NCBI GenBank assembly: GCA_937925755.1 | Contig: CALAMX010000168.1 | Location: 1 to 7,022 of the forward strand | Direction of reading: 5' to 3' | Origin: an uncultured Burkholderiales bacterium | Lineage (GTDB): Bacteria; Pseudomonadota; Gammaproteobacteria; Burkholderiales; Thiobacillaceae | Length of the DNA stretch: 7,022 bases | In this document: positions 1-6,032 of the stretch, one piece after another | How the letters are laid out: the number at the start of each line of letters is the position of its first letter | Numbering within the stretch: position 1 is the stretch's first letter | Position numbers and translations under genes: made by a program | Notes under the pieces: generated by a model | Seen by the model: only the letters and a program-made list of their open reading frames with translations | Told to the model about the DNA's origin: nothing | Databases searched by the model: none

Positions 1-188
1 ATCAGCTTGGTGAGCGAGGCCGGTTCGACACGGGCATCCGCGGCCTGCTCGGCCAGGGTCTGGCCGGAGAGCAGGTCGGTGAGCAGCCAGGCGCGCGCCT
101 CGATCTGCGGCGCCGGTGGTAGTGGCAGCGCGGTGGCCTGCACGAGGGGGACGAAAAACAGCGCTAGGAGTGTGGACAGGGCTTTCAT
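1..188 (-). CDS. dacA: D-alanyl-D-alanine carboxypeptidase (PBP5/DacA type), N-terminal part, cut by left edge
   Basis: Only the first 62 residues are present; the rest lies beyond the left edge. The protein starts MKALSTLLALFFVPLV, a typical cleavable signal peptide with likely cleavage after Ala-Thr-Ala at about residues 18-20. It continues with the N-terminus of the family: an IEARAWLL strand, then DLLSGQTLAEQ, then PASLTKL. The last holds the S-x-x-K motif with the acylated serine at residue 58 and lysine at 61, and resembles the IDAESY...PASLTK region of E. coli PBP5. Family members are periplasmic low-molecular-weight penicillin-binding proteins that remove the terminal D-Ala from pentapeptide stems, usually held to the inner membrane by a C-terminal amphipathic helix, which cannot be seen here. 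The SxN and KTG motifs are also out of view, so activity cannot be judged. The ATG at 188 was chosen because the signal peptide follows directly; no good Shine-Dalgarno sequence precedes it. The 78 bases between rlpA and this gene show no convincing promoter or terminator, so it may be read from the upstream operon. dacA after rlpA is a common arrangement in gammaproteobacteria. Confidence 0.9.
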   Translation of the reverse strand, partial: MKALSTLLALFFVPLVQATALPLPPAPQIEARAWLLTDLLSGQTLAEQAADARVEPASLTKL

Positions 189-266
189 GCGCGGGCAGTG
201 GAGCGAAAATCCGCGGGGAGGCCGACTCAAGCGTAGGCCGATGGGAGGTCGCCAACGTAGCATCAA

Positions 267-1478
267 CTAGCGCACAACCCGGTAAGGCTTGTATCCGAGA
301 GCAGTGGTTAGGTATTGTGCAGCACGCTCGGCTTGCGCCTGGCTGGCGAATGGGCCAGCCTGTACCTTGAAGAGGCCATCGGCCTCGATGCGCGCGAGGC
401 CGGGCAGGGCGGCGTCACCCTGCAGGCGCTCGATGAGTTGCTGGGCTGCCTGCGGGCTGGAGAAAGCGGCAAGCTGCAGCCACTGGGCCGGGGCGGCCTT
501 GAGCGCTTCGGATGCGCTCTCCGGGCTCGCTGGCACGCTGACGCGGAATGGGCGCACCCCAAGGTCCTCGCTCAATCTGTGCGCCGCGGCGCCGGCCTCG
601 TCAGCGCTGGCATACGGGCCGACCTGAACACGGATGAGGCCACCTTCGCGTGGACGCCACACACCTGGGAGTGCCTCGCCGAAGCGCTGGCGGAGCCGTT
701 GCGCCAAGGCCTCGGCCGCTTCAGGCCGGGCGAAGGCACCAAGCTGTAGGTAGGTGCCAGCGGGCTGCACTTGCGCGAGGGCATCGACCGAGGGGGTCGG
801 CTGGGCGCTGTCCTCGGCGGTGGTGAGCACCGGCAGCGTGTTTTCGCCTGCGCCTGCAGCAAAGGCGGTCGTGGCATCACCCCTGTCCGGAAACAGGCGT
901 TCAACTTCCACCATGCCCACACCTTTGAGCAGATCGAGTTTGTAGGCGGCGGTGTAAGAGAGGTCGATGACCCGATCCGCGTGGAAGGGGCCGCGATCGT
1001 TGATGCGCACAATGACACTGCGCCCATTGTTGAGATTGGTCACGCGGGCGTAGCTAGGGATGGGGAGTGTACGGTGTGCCGCCGTCATCGCGTACATATC
1101 GTAAGGCTCGCCCGATGAGGTCGGGCGACCGTGGTAGCGTCGTCCATACCAGGAGGCGAGCCCGCGCTCGACGTAAGGCGCGTCACCGGCAATGGGGGTG
1201 TAGTCTACCCCGTTGACGCGATAAGGTTTATTGGCATGGCGGTGCAGAGGCTCGGGTCGTGGCACTGCATCGGGTATGGTATGCAGATTCGGGGGCGGGT
1301 TGAGACCTGGGCCGTCGTCCTTGTAATAGCCGCCGCCGTGCAAGGGGGGCAACGTGCTGGGGCGGGATGCCACCGCGCGAGCAGAAGACTCCGAGCGTTC
1401 GCTTGGGGGGAGGTTGCTACAGCCGCTGACCAGGAGGCCAATCCCAGAAACCGCTATAAGTGTTGGTGATAACCTCAT
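267..1478 (-). CDS. rlpA: RlpA, septal-ring lytic transglycosylase lipoprotein with two SPOR domains
   Basis: This 403-residue protein is an outer-membrane lipoprotein that, in Pseudomonas aeruginosa, cleaves glycan strands lacking stem peptides. Residues 1-20 form a lipoprotein signal peptide ending in the lipobox L-V-S-G-C, with Cys20 the lipidated residue; Ser21 at +2 predicts outer-membrane sorting. A proline-rich linker covers about 21-100. The double-psi beta-barrel spans about 100-195, with GLASWYG (107-112 plus the preceding G), Glu124, TAAHRTLP (His135) and VRINDRGP (Asp161). The 11- and 26-residue spacings of Glu, His and Asp match the active residues I recall for P. aeruginosa RlpA, so the enzyme looks competent. 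Two SPOR domains follow at about 241-316 and 331-402; the E. coli protein has one. The ATG at 1478 overlaps the rodA stop as ATGA and has no clear Shine-Dalgarno sequence, so translation is probably coupled to rodA. The frame is open upstream to 2204, but the signal peptide fixes this start. The mltB gene often found just before rlpA is absent. Confidence 0.95.
   Translation of the reverse strand: MRLSPTLIAVSGIGLLVSGCSNLPPSERSESSARAVASRPSTLPPLHGGGYYKDDGPGLNPPPNLHTIPDAVPRPEPLHRHANKPYRVNGVDYTPIAGDAPYVERGLASWYGRRYHGRPTSSGEPYDMYAMTAAHRTLPIPSYARVTNLNNGRSVIVRINDRGPFHADRVIDLSYTAAYKLDLLKGVGMVEVERLFPDRGDATTAFAAGAGENTLPVLTTAEDSAQPTPSVDALAQVQPAGTYLQLGAFARPEAAEALAQRLRQRFGEALPGVWRPREGGLIRVQVGPYASADEAGAAAHRLSEDLGVRPFRVSVPASPESASEALKAAPAQWLQLAAFSSPQAAQQLIERLQGDAALPGLARIEADGLFKVQAGPFASQAQAERAAQYLTTALGYKPYRVVR
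273..488 (-). other. Second (C-terminal) SPOR domain of RlpA
   Basis: Residues 331-402 of RlpA show the SPOR pattern: a first strand WLQLAAFSS, a helix rich in Ala, Gln and Leu, then LFKVQAGPFAS, a second helix, and a final strand YKPYRVV. SPOR domains bind peptide-free (denuded) glycan in the septal wall. By eye this copy shares about 33 of 70 aligned residues with the first copy, which suggests an internal duplication. Confidence 0.88.
531..758 (-). other. First SPOR domain of RlpA
   Basis: Residues 241-316 of RlpA carry TYLQLGAFARPEAA, a helix, then LIRVQVGPYASADEA, a second helix and VRPFRV. This is the same strand-helix-strand-strand-helix-strand order as the copy that follows. About 14 residues rich in Ser, Ala and Glu separate the two copies. 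Confidence 0.88.
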
Positions 1479-2572
1479 GTTTTGACCAATTTTTTGTGGG
1501 TCGCGACACTCATCACGATACCAAAGCCGAGCAGCACTGTCACCATCGAAGTCCCCCCATAGCTCACCAGGGGCAGCGGCACCCCCACCACGGGTAGGAT
1601 GCCCGAGACCATGCCCATGTTGACGAAGGCGTACACGAAGAAGGTCAGCACCAGGGCAGCGGCGAGTAGGCGGCCAAATAGGGTGGGCGCGCGGGCGGCC
1701 AGCGTCAAGCCACGATAGACTATGGCGGTGTAGAGGAGCAGCAGCAGCAAGTTGCCGATGAGACCAAATTCCTCGGCCAGTACGGCGAAGATGAAGTCCG
1801 TGCTGCGTTCGGGTAGGAAGTCGAGATGGGTCTGCGTGCCCTTCATCCAGCCCTTGCCCGTCAGGCCGCCAGAACCGACGGCAATGGTGGACTGGATGAT
1901 GTGATAGCCAGCACCCAAGGGGTCGGAGGAGGGGTCCAGCATGATCAAGATACGTCTGCGTTGGTAGTCGTGCAACAGATGCCAGATTAAGGGGGCAGAG
2001 GCAACGGCCAGGACCGCCACGGCGGCGATCAGCTTGAGGCTCAACCCCCCCAGGTAGATCACGAAGAAGCCCGAGGCGGCGATCAGCAGCGCGGTGCCCA
2101 GGTCGGGCTGGCGCAGGATCAGCCCCACCGGCAACGCAAGTAGGACGATGGCGATTGCGTAGTCGAGCGAGCGCAGGCTCTCCTGCTTCTGGTGCAGGTA
2201 CCAAGCAAGCACCAACGGCACGGCTAGGCGCATGAGCTCAGAAGGTTGGATGCGAATGAAGCCGAGATCGAGCCAACGGCGCGCGCCGTTGACCACCTCG
2301 CCGAACAAGGCCACGGCGATGAGCAGGAGCAGGCCCACGGCATAGGCGAGCGGTGCGAACTGCATCAGTCGCTGTGGCGGAATGTGGCTGGCGAGCAGCA
2401 TGACGGTCAGGGCTACCGTGATGTTGACGAGATGGGCGACGAACTTGTCGCCGTTGCCCGCGGAGGCGCTCCAGACGGCGATGAGACTCACCCCCAGCAA
2501 AAGGCCCAGCAGCCCGCTCAGTACTGGGTCTAGGTGGGCCGTCAGGCGTTTGAACAACCGCTCAGCGAGCAT
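1475..2572 (-). CDS. rodA: RodA, SEDS-family peptidoglycan glycosyltransferase of the elongasome
   Basis: This is an inner-membrane protein of 365 residues (E. coli RodA has 370) with about ten hydrophobic segments. SEDS proteins polymerise lipid II into glycan strands, and RodA works with PBP2, encoded just upstream. Visible family motifs are NGARRWLDLG...IQPSE at 95-111, RQPDLGTA at 154-161, the periplasmic loop LDPSSDPLGAGYHIIQS at 212-228, LPERSTDFIFAVLAEE at 253-268 and PLPLVSYGGTSM at 332-343. Asp259 in the T-D-F motif corresponds to the essential catalytic aspartate of the family. An in-frame GTG at 2596 would add eight residues, but its AGG AGG codons are the Shine-Dalgarno sequence of the ATG at 2572. 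The ATG is therefore the better start, giving an 11-base overlap with mrdA. The stop overlaps the rlpA start as ATGA. The protein is complete, with no missing key residue. Confidence 0.96.
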   Translation of the reverse strand: MLAERLFKRLTAHLDPVLSGLLGLLLGVSLIAVWSASAGNGDKFVAHLVNITVALTVMLLASHIPPQRLMQFAPLAYAVGLLLLIAVALFGEVVNGARRWLDLGFIRIQPSELMRLAVPLVLAWYLHQKQESLRSLDYAIAIVLLALPVGLILRQPDLGTALLIAASGFFVIYLGGLSLKLIAAVAVLAVASAPLIWHLLHDYQRRRILIMLDPSSDPLGAGYHIIQSTIAVGSGGLTGKGWMKGTQTHLDFLPERSTDFIFAVLAEEFGLIGNLLLLLLYTAIVYRGLTLAARAPTLFGRLLAAALVLTFFVYAFVNMGMVSGILPVVGVPLPLVSYGGTSMVTVLLGFGIVMSVATHKKLVKT

Positions 2573-4532
2573 CTCCAGGTACCTCCTCGGGTTCACCCGC
2601 TGCCGGCACGGGGGCAGCGTCCTCGCGCTCCACCTCCTCGGCCGTGTCCTCGCGTGTGGACATGCCGCCGTGTGCAGCGTCGGGGCGCTTGCCCAACAGC
2701 CAGTAGTCGATCACCTTGCGTGCCATGGGCGCCGCCGTGCCGCTGCCGCTGCCGCCGTTCTCTACCATGACCGCGACGACGATTCTGGGGGCCTCGGCCG
2801 GGGCGAAGGCGATGAACAGGGCGTGGTCGCGGTGGTGGGCGGCCGTGCGTTTCTCGTCGTAGCGTGCCCCCTGCTTGATGCCGATGACCTGGGCGGTGCC
2901 CGTCTTACCGGCGAAGGCATAGGCCGCTCCCGCCCCGGCGGCGGCGGCTGTGCCACCCGGCTGTGTCACCGCGACCATGGCCTGCTTGATCACCTCCAGG
3001 TGCTGCGGCTTGAGGGGTATGCGGCCGAGCACGCGCGCTGCGGCGTAGTGCATGCGGCCGCTTTCCGGCTCCTGCCAGGCGCGGATGAGCTGTGGGGCGT
3101 AGACCACCCCGTCGTTGGCAATCGCCATGGTCGCCACCGCCAGCTGCAGGGGTGTGGCCAGCATGTAACCCTGGCCGATACCGGCGATCACCGTCTCGCC
3201 CGGCCACCAGGACTGGTTGAAGCGGCGGCGTTTCCACTCGGGGTTGGGTAAGAGGCCGGAAAGCTCCCCCTCCAAGTCGATGCCGCTCTTACGGCCGAAA
3301 CCGAACTGGGAGAGGAAGCGGTGCATGGACTCGATCCCCATCTGGCTGGCCAGCCGGTAGTAATAGGTGTCACAGGACACGGCGATGGACTTCTTCAGAT
3401 CGACTACACCGTGACCGTCCTTCTTCCAGTCGCGGTAGCGATGGGAACTACCCGGCAGCGAAAAATAACCGGGGTCCTGGATGCTGTCGCTCGGGGTGCG
3501 CAGGCCCAACTCCAGTCCGGCCAGGGCCATGAAGGGCTTGATGGTGGAGCCAGGCGGATAGACGCCTCTGAGCGCCCGGTTGATGAGCGGGCGTAGCAGG
3601 GGGTGGTTGAGCTCCTCCCAGGTGGCCTGATCGATGCTGTCGCTGAACAAGTTGGGGTCGAAACCGGGACGGGAAACGAGGGCGAGCACCCCGCCGTTGC
3701 TGGGGTCGAGCGCCACCAGGGCGCCGCGATGCTCGCCGAATACCTCGGTGGCCACCTGCTGCAGCCCCGCGTCCAGGTGCAGGTGGATGTTATAGCCCGC
3801 CACGGGTGGCGTGCGCGCGAGCAGGCGCACGGCACGTCCGCCCGCGTCGATCTCGACCTTTTCGAAGCCGGTGCGGCCGTGCAGCCAAGGCTCGTAGCTT
3901 GCCTCCACACCGGCCTTCCCGAGATACTCGCTGCCGCGATAATTGGCAGTGCGCCCCTCGGCAGCGAGCTGTTCCTTGTCCCGGGCACTGATACGCCCGA
4001 TATAGCCCACCACGTGAGCCATCACGTCGGTATAAGGGTATTGGCGGAACTGGCGCGCACGCACCTCCACGCCGGGGAGGCGATAGCGGTTGACGGCCAG
4101 ACGCGCCACTTCCTCTTCGGAGAGACGGGTGCGCAGGATCACGCTTTCGAAGCCCTTGCCCTCGGCGAGTGCCCGCCGGAAGCGCTTGACGTCGGCGGGG
4201 GTGATCTCGACCAGCTTCGCGAGCTCCGGTATCAGCTGGTCGAGGTCGCCCGCCTTGTCTGGGGTGATCTCCAGGGTGAAGGCGGTGTAGTTCTGCGCCA
4301 GCACGCGGCCCGCGCGGTCGTAGATCGCCCCGCGCGGTGGCGGCGCGGGGACCAGGGCGATGCGATTGTTCTCCGCCAGGGTGTGGTAGCGCTCGAACTG
4401 CACGACCTGCAGCCAGAAGAAGCGACCGGCCAGGAGGAGGAGCAGGCCGATGGCGATCAGGCCGGCCGCCTCCAGCCGTCGACGGTATTGCCGGAAGGAC
4501 TCCTCGGGGGTGATATAGCGCAGGACCTTCAT
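2562..4532 (-). CDS. mrdA: Penicillin-binding protein 2, elongation-specific D,D-transpeptidase
   Basis: This class B penicillin-binding protein of 656 residues (E. coli PBP2 has 633) cross-links new glycan strands in lateral wall growth and activates RodA. A short cytoplasmic segment precedes one membrane helix at about 23-43. The pedestal region follows, with RGAIYDRAGRVLAQN at 67-81 and the QYPYTDVMAHVVGYIGRI stretch at 164-181. The transpeptidase domain runs from about 245 to 612. All three active-site motifs are intact: S329-T-I-K332 in YPPGSTIKPF, S386-C-D, and K543-T-G-T in AGKTGTAQV. The S-C-D form of the second motif is usual for PBP2. The tail from about 618 is acidic and proline/alanine-rich, probably disordered, and makes the protein longer than the E. 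coli one. The ATG at 4532 lies 21 bases after the mreD stop with only a weak ribosome binding site. The 3' end overlaps rodA by 11 bases, matching the functional pairing of the two products. Confidence 0.97.
   Translation of the reverse strand: MKVLRYITPEESFRQYRRRLEAAGLIAIGLLLLLAGRFFWLQVVQFERYHTLAENNRIALVPAPPPRGAIYDRAGRVLAQNYTAFTLEITPDKAGDLDQLIPELAKLVEITPADVKRFRRALAEGKGFESVILRTRLSEEEVARLAVNRYRLPGVEVRARQFRQYPYTDVMAHVVGYIGRISARDKEQLAAEGRTANYRGSEYLGKAGVEASYEPWLHGRTGFEKVEIDAGGRAVRLLARTPPVAGYNIHLHLDAGLQQVATEVFGEHRGALVALDPSNGGVLALVSRPGFDPNLFSDSIDQATWEELNHPLLRPLINRALRGVYPPGSTIKPFMALAGLELGLRTPSDSIQDPGYFSLPGSSHRYRDWKKDGHGVVDLKKSIAVSCDTYYYRLASQMGIESMHRFLSQFGFGRKSGIDLEGELSGLLPNPEWKRRRFNQSWWPGETVIAGIGQGYMLATPLQLAVATMAIANDGVVYAPQLIRAWQEPESGRMHYAAARVLGRIPLKPQHLEVIKQAMVAVTQPGGTAAAAGAGAAYAFAGKTGTAQVIGIKQGARYDEKRTAAHHRDHALFIAFAPAEAPRIVVAVMVENGGSGSGTAAPMARKVIDYWLLGKRPDAAHGGMSTREDTAEEVEREDAAPVPAAGEPEEVPGDAR
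2581..2588 (-). promoter_or_regulatory. Strong ribosome binding site for rodA inside the end of mrdA
   Basis: On the minus strand GAGGAGGT lies eight bases before the ATG at 2572, a near-perfect match to the anti-Shine-Dalgarno sequence at ideal spacing. It sits within the last codons of mrdA and decides the rodA start against the GTG at 2596. Confidence 0.85.
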
Positions 4533-4553
4533 GGCACCGCCGGGGCTTCCGGG

Positions 4554-5099
4554 TCACTTGTCCTGGGTCGCGGCCGCCGGCGCAGCGGATGGCCGCCCAG
4601 CCAGGCGGTGCAACAGCAGGCATACCGGCAGCCAGAGTAGCGCCGCCATCGGCCCAGCGGCCAGCGTCCACCAGTCGATCACCGTCTGCCCGGCAGCCAG
4701 CCCCAGTAACAGGACGGCCAGCTCTTTGGCCAGAAACAAGGGGGCGAGCTGCAGGGCCTGGCCCGGTGGCAGGAAGTTTTCCAGGCGCCGACGCACGCTC
4801 AGGGCAGCGAAGGCGGCCAACACATAGACCAGGCCATGCAGTCCGAACAGCACGCCGCGCGCCGCATCGGTCAGCAGGCCGAGGCCACAGGCGAGACCGA
4901 GCCCGGCTCGGTGCGGGGCGTGGATGTTCCAGTACAGCAGCACGATGAAGCTGAAGTCCGGGATCAACCAGCGCCACTGCCCCGGCCAGGGCAACAGCCC
5001 CAAGAGGAAGGCGACGGCGAGGCTGCCGTAGACCAGACGCCCGCCGGCCGGGGCGACGAGCTGCGGACCGCGTGGGGCAAGCGTGGCGTCCTGGTTCAT
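4554..5099 (-). CDS. mreD: MreD, rod shape-determining inner-membrane protein
   Basis: This small, very hydrophobic protein of 181 residues (E. coli MreD has 162) has about five or six membrane segments. MreD links MreC and the elongasome; its exact role is less clear than that of its partners. Family-like features are IPDFSFIVLLYW at 46-57, with the conserved P-D followed by Y-W, and GLLTDAARGVLFGLHGL at 74-90, matching the typical G-L-L-x-D...G-x-H/x-A/G-L pattern. The N-terminal 20 residues are Ala/Pro/Gly-rich and the C-terminus is a short polar tail, which accounts for the extra length. The ATG at 5099 overlaps the mreC stop as ATGA and has GAGG seven bases upstream (5107-5110), so coupled translation from mreC is likely. 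Identification rests on these motifs, the hydrophobic profile and the position between mreC and mrdA. Confidence 0.93.
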   Translation of the reverse strand: MNQDATLAPRGPQLVAPAGGRLVYGSLAVAFLLGLLPWPGQWRWLIPDFSFIVLLYWNIHAPHRAGLGLACGLGLLTDAARGVLFGLHGLVYVLAAFAALSVRRRLENFLPPGQALQLAPLFLAKELAVLLLGLAAGQTVIDWWTLAAGPMAALLWLPVCLLLHRLAGRPSAAPAAATQDK

Positions 5100-5962
5100 G
5101 GCCGTGCCTCGGGTGCCTGAATACCGTCAGGCATGCGTTGCAGGATGACGAGCTGCCGCTGCTTGCCCACCCCGGCGAGCGGCAAGCAGAGCGCGCGGGC
5201 GAAAGGGCTGTGGCGCGGCGGCTCGGTGACCAGGACGCGCGCCACCGGGATGCCGGCCGGGTAGTGTCCGTCGAGGCCGGAGGTGACCAAGATGTCACCT
5301 GTCTGCAAGTCGGCGTGCATGTCGAGAAAGCGTACCTGAAGCAGCCGGTCCTGCCCCTCCCCCGAGACGAGTAGACGCAGGCCATTGCGCAAGACCTGCA
5401 CCGGCACGTCCTGCTCCGGTGAGGTGATCAGGCTCACCTCGCTGCTGAAGGGGTAGACGCGGGTTACCTGCCCGACTAGACCGTACGCATCCACCACCGG
5501 CCAGCCGGGGCTGACCCCATGTCGGCTGCCGCGATTGACCACCACCTTGCGAGCGAAGGGGTTGGCCAGCGTCTGGACGATCTCCACCGCGATGGCGCGA
5601 TAGCCCGGCGGGGCATCGAGGTCGAGCAAGGTGCGCAGATGGGCATTCTCCGCCTGCAGCAGTTCGCGGTCCTGCAGTTTCAGCAGCAGTTCGCGCCGCT
5701 CCGCCTGTAGACGATGCACTTCGCGCAGTAGCTCACCATGCACGCGGAAGAATTCGAAGGCCTCCTGCAGATAGCGGAAGGGCCGGGCGAGCTGGTTCTG
5801 CAGAGGATGCAGCACGGCGGTCAGGCCGGCGCGCACCTGATGCAGCACGTCAAAACGTGCATCCACCGTCATCAGCAGGAGGCAGAGCAGGACGTACAGG
5901 GACAGACGCACGGGCAGGCCCATCACCCGCACGAACATAGGCGCCTGCGCGTTCGTGGCCAT
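5096..5962 (-). CDS. mreC: MreC, rod shape-determining periplasmic scaffold
   Basis: This is a bitopic inner-membrane protein of 288 residues from the chosen start. MreC assembles in the periplasm and binds and activates PBP2. A short cytoplasmic piece is followed by a membrane helix at about 17-33 (RLSLYVLLCLLLMTV spans most of it). A coiled coil covers about 66-116, rich in Leu, Glu, Arg and Gln heptads. The two-lobed beta-barrel domain has VVNRGSRHGV at 141-150, GLVGQV at 161-166 and TGDILVTSGLDGHYPAGIPV at 221-240, the most conserved MreC stretch. The start is uncertain. The frame is open to 6103, which would overlap mreB. In-frame ATGs lie at 6007 (303 residues, with AGGGG four bases upstream), 5962 (288, no ribosome binding site) and 5938 (280, weak AGG). 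I chose 5962 because the segment APMFVRV...VRLSLYV aligns with the usual MreC N-terminus only a few residues in. The 3' end overlaps mreD as ATGA. Confidence 0.93.
   Translation of the reverse strand: MATNAQAPMFVRVMGLPVRLSLYVLLCLLLMTVDARFDVLHQVRAGLTAVLHPLQNQLARPFRYLQEAFEFFRVHGELLREVHRLQAERRELLLKLQDRELLQAENAHLRTLLDLDAPPGYRAIAVEIVQTLANPFARKVVVNRGSRHGVSPGWPVVDAYGLVGQVTRVYPFSSEVSLITSPEQDVPVQVLRNGLRLLVSGEGQDRLLQVRFLDMHADLQTGDILVTSGLDGHYPAGIPVARVLVTEPPRHSPFARALCLPLAGVGKQRQLVILQRMPDGIQAPEARP
5107..5110 (-). promoter_or_regulatory. Ribosome binding site for mreD
   Basis: The minus strand reads GAGG followed by seven bases and the ATG at 5099. It lies inside the last codons of mreC and supports the ATGA-overlap start. 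Confidence 0.6.
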
Positions 5963-5985
5963 TATAGAGGGGGCCCAAGTCCAGG

Positions 5986-5998
5986 GGTCGGGCCGACC
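5986..5998. repeat. Perfect 13-base inverted repeat between mreB and mreC
   Basis: The plus strand reads GGTCGG, a central G, then CCGACC, a perfect six-base palindrome in the 70 bases between the mreB stop and the preferred mreC start. In RNA it would fold into a short G+C-rich hairpin. No run of T follows on the minus strand, so it is not a standard intrinsic terminator. It could be a weak attenuator, an mRNA processing or stability element, or chance in G+C-rich DNA. If mreC starts at 6007 it would lie within coding sequence. Confidence 0.4.
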
Positions 5999-6032
5999 GC
6001 GGGCCATCAAGCCCCTGAATCGTTCTCTCGTA

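Noticed and set aside
189..266. Possible promoter or terminator between rlpA and dacA
   Set aside because: TTGAGT-like and TTGATG-like hexamers occur on the minus strand but have no good -10 box at proper spacing. The only inverted match is a GGCC pair too short for a terminator.
1479..2204. Upstream extension of the rlpA frame into rodA (645-residue reading frame)
   Set aside because: The extension is an out-of-frame reading of rodA, rich in Arg, Pro and His. The RlpA signal peptide and lipobox begin at 1478, which fixes the true start.
2382..3251. Plus-strand open frame of 289 residues opposite the mrdA-rodA junction
   Set aside because: It is antisense to two well-supported genes and shows no family motif or ribosome binding site.
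3603..4640. Long plus-strand open frame of 345 residues opposite mrdA
   Set aside because: It is an antisense shadow of the clearly coding mrdA frame in G+C-rich DNA. Its translation has no recognisable domain and mirrors the mrdA codon pattern.
3790..5385. Minus-strand open frame of 531 residues spanning parts of mreC, mreD and mrdA
   Set aside because: It reads across three genes that are certain in another frame, and its composition (Arg, Ala, Pro) is that of a shifted frame.
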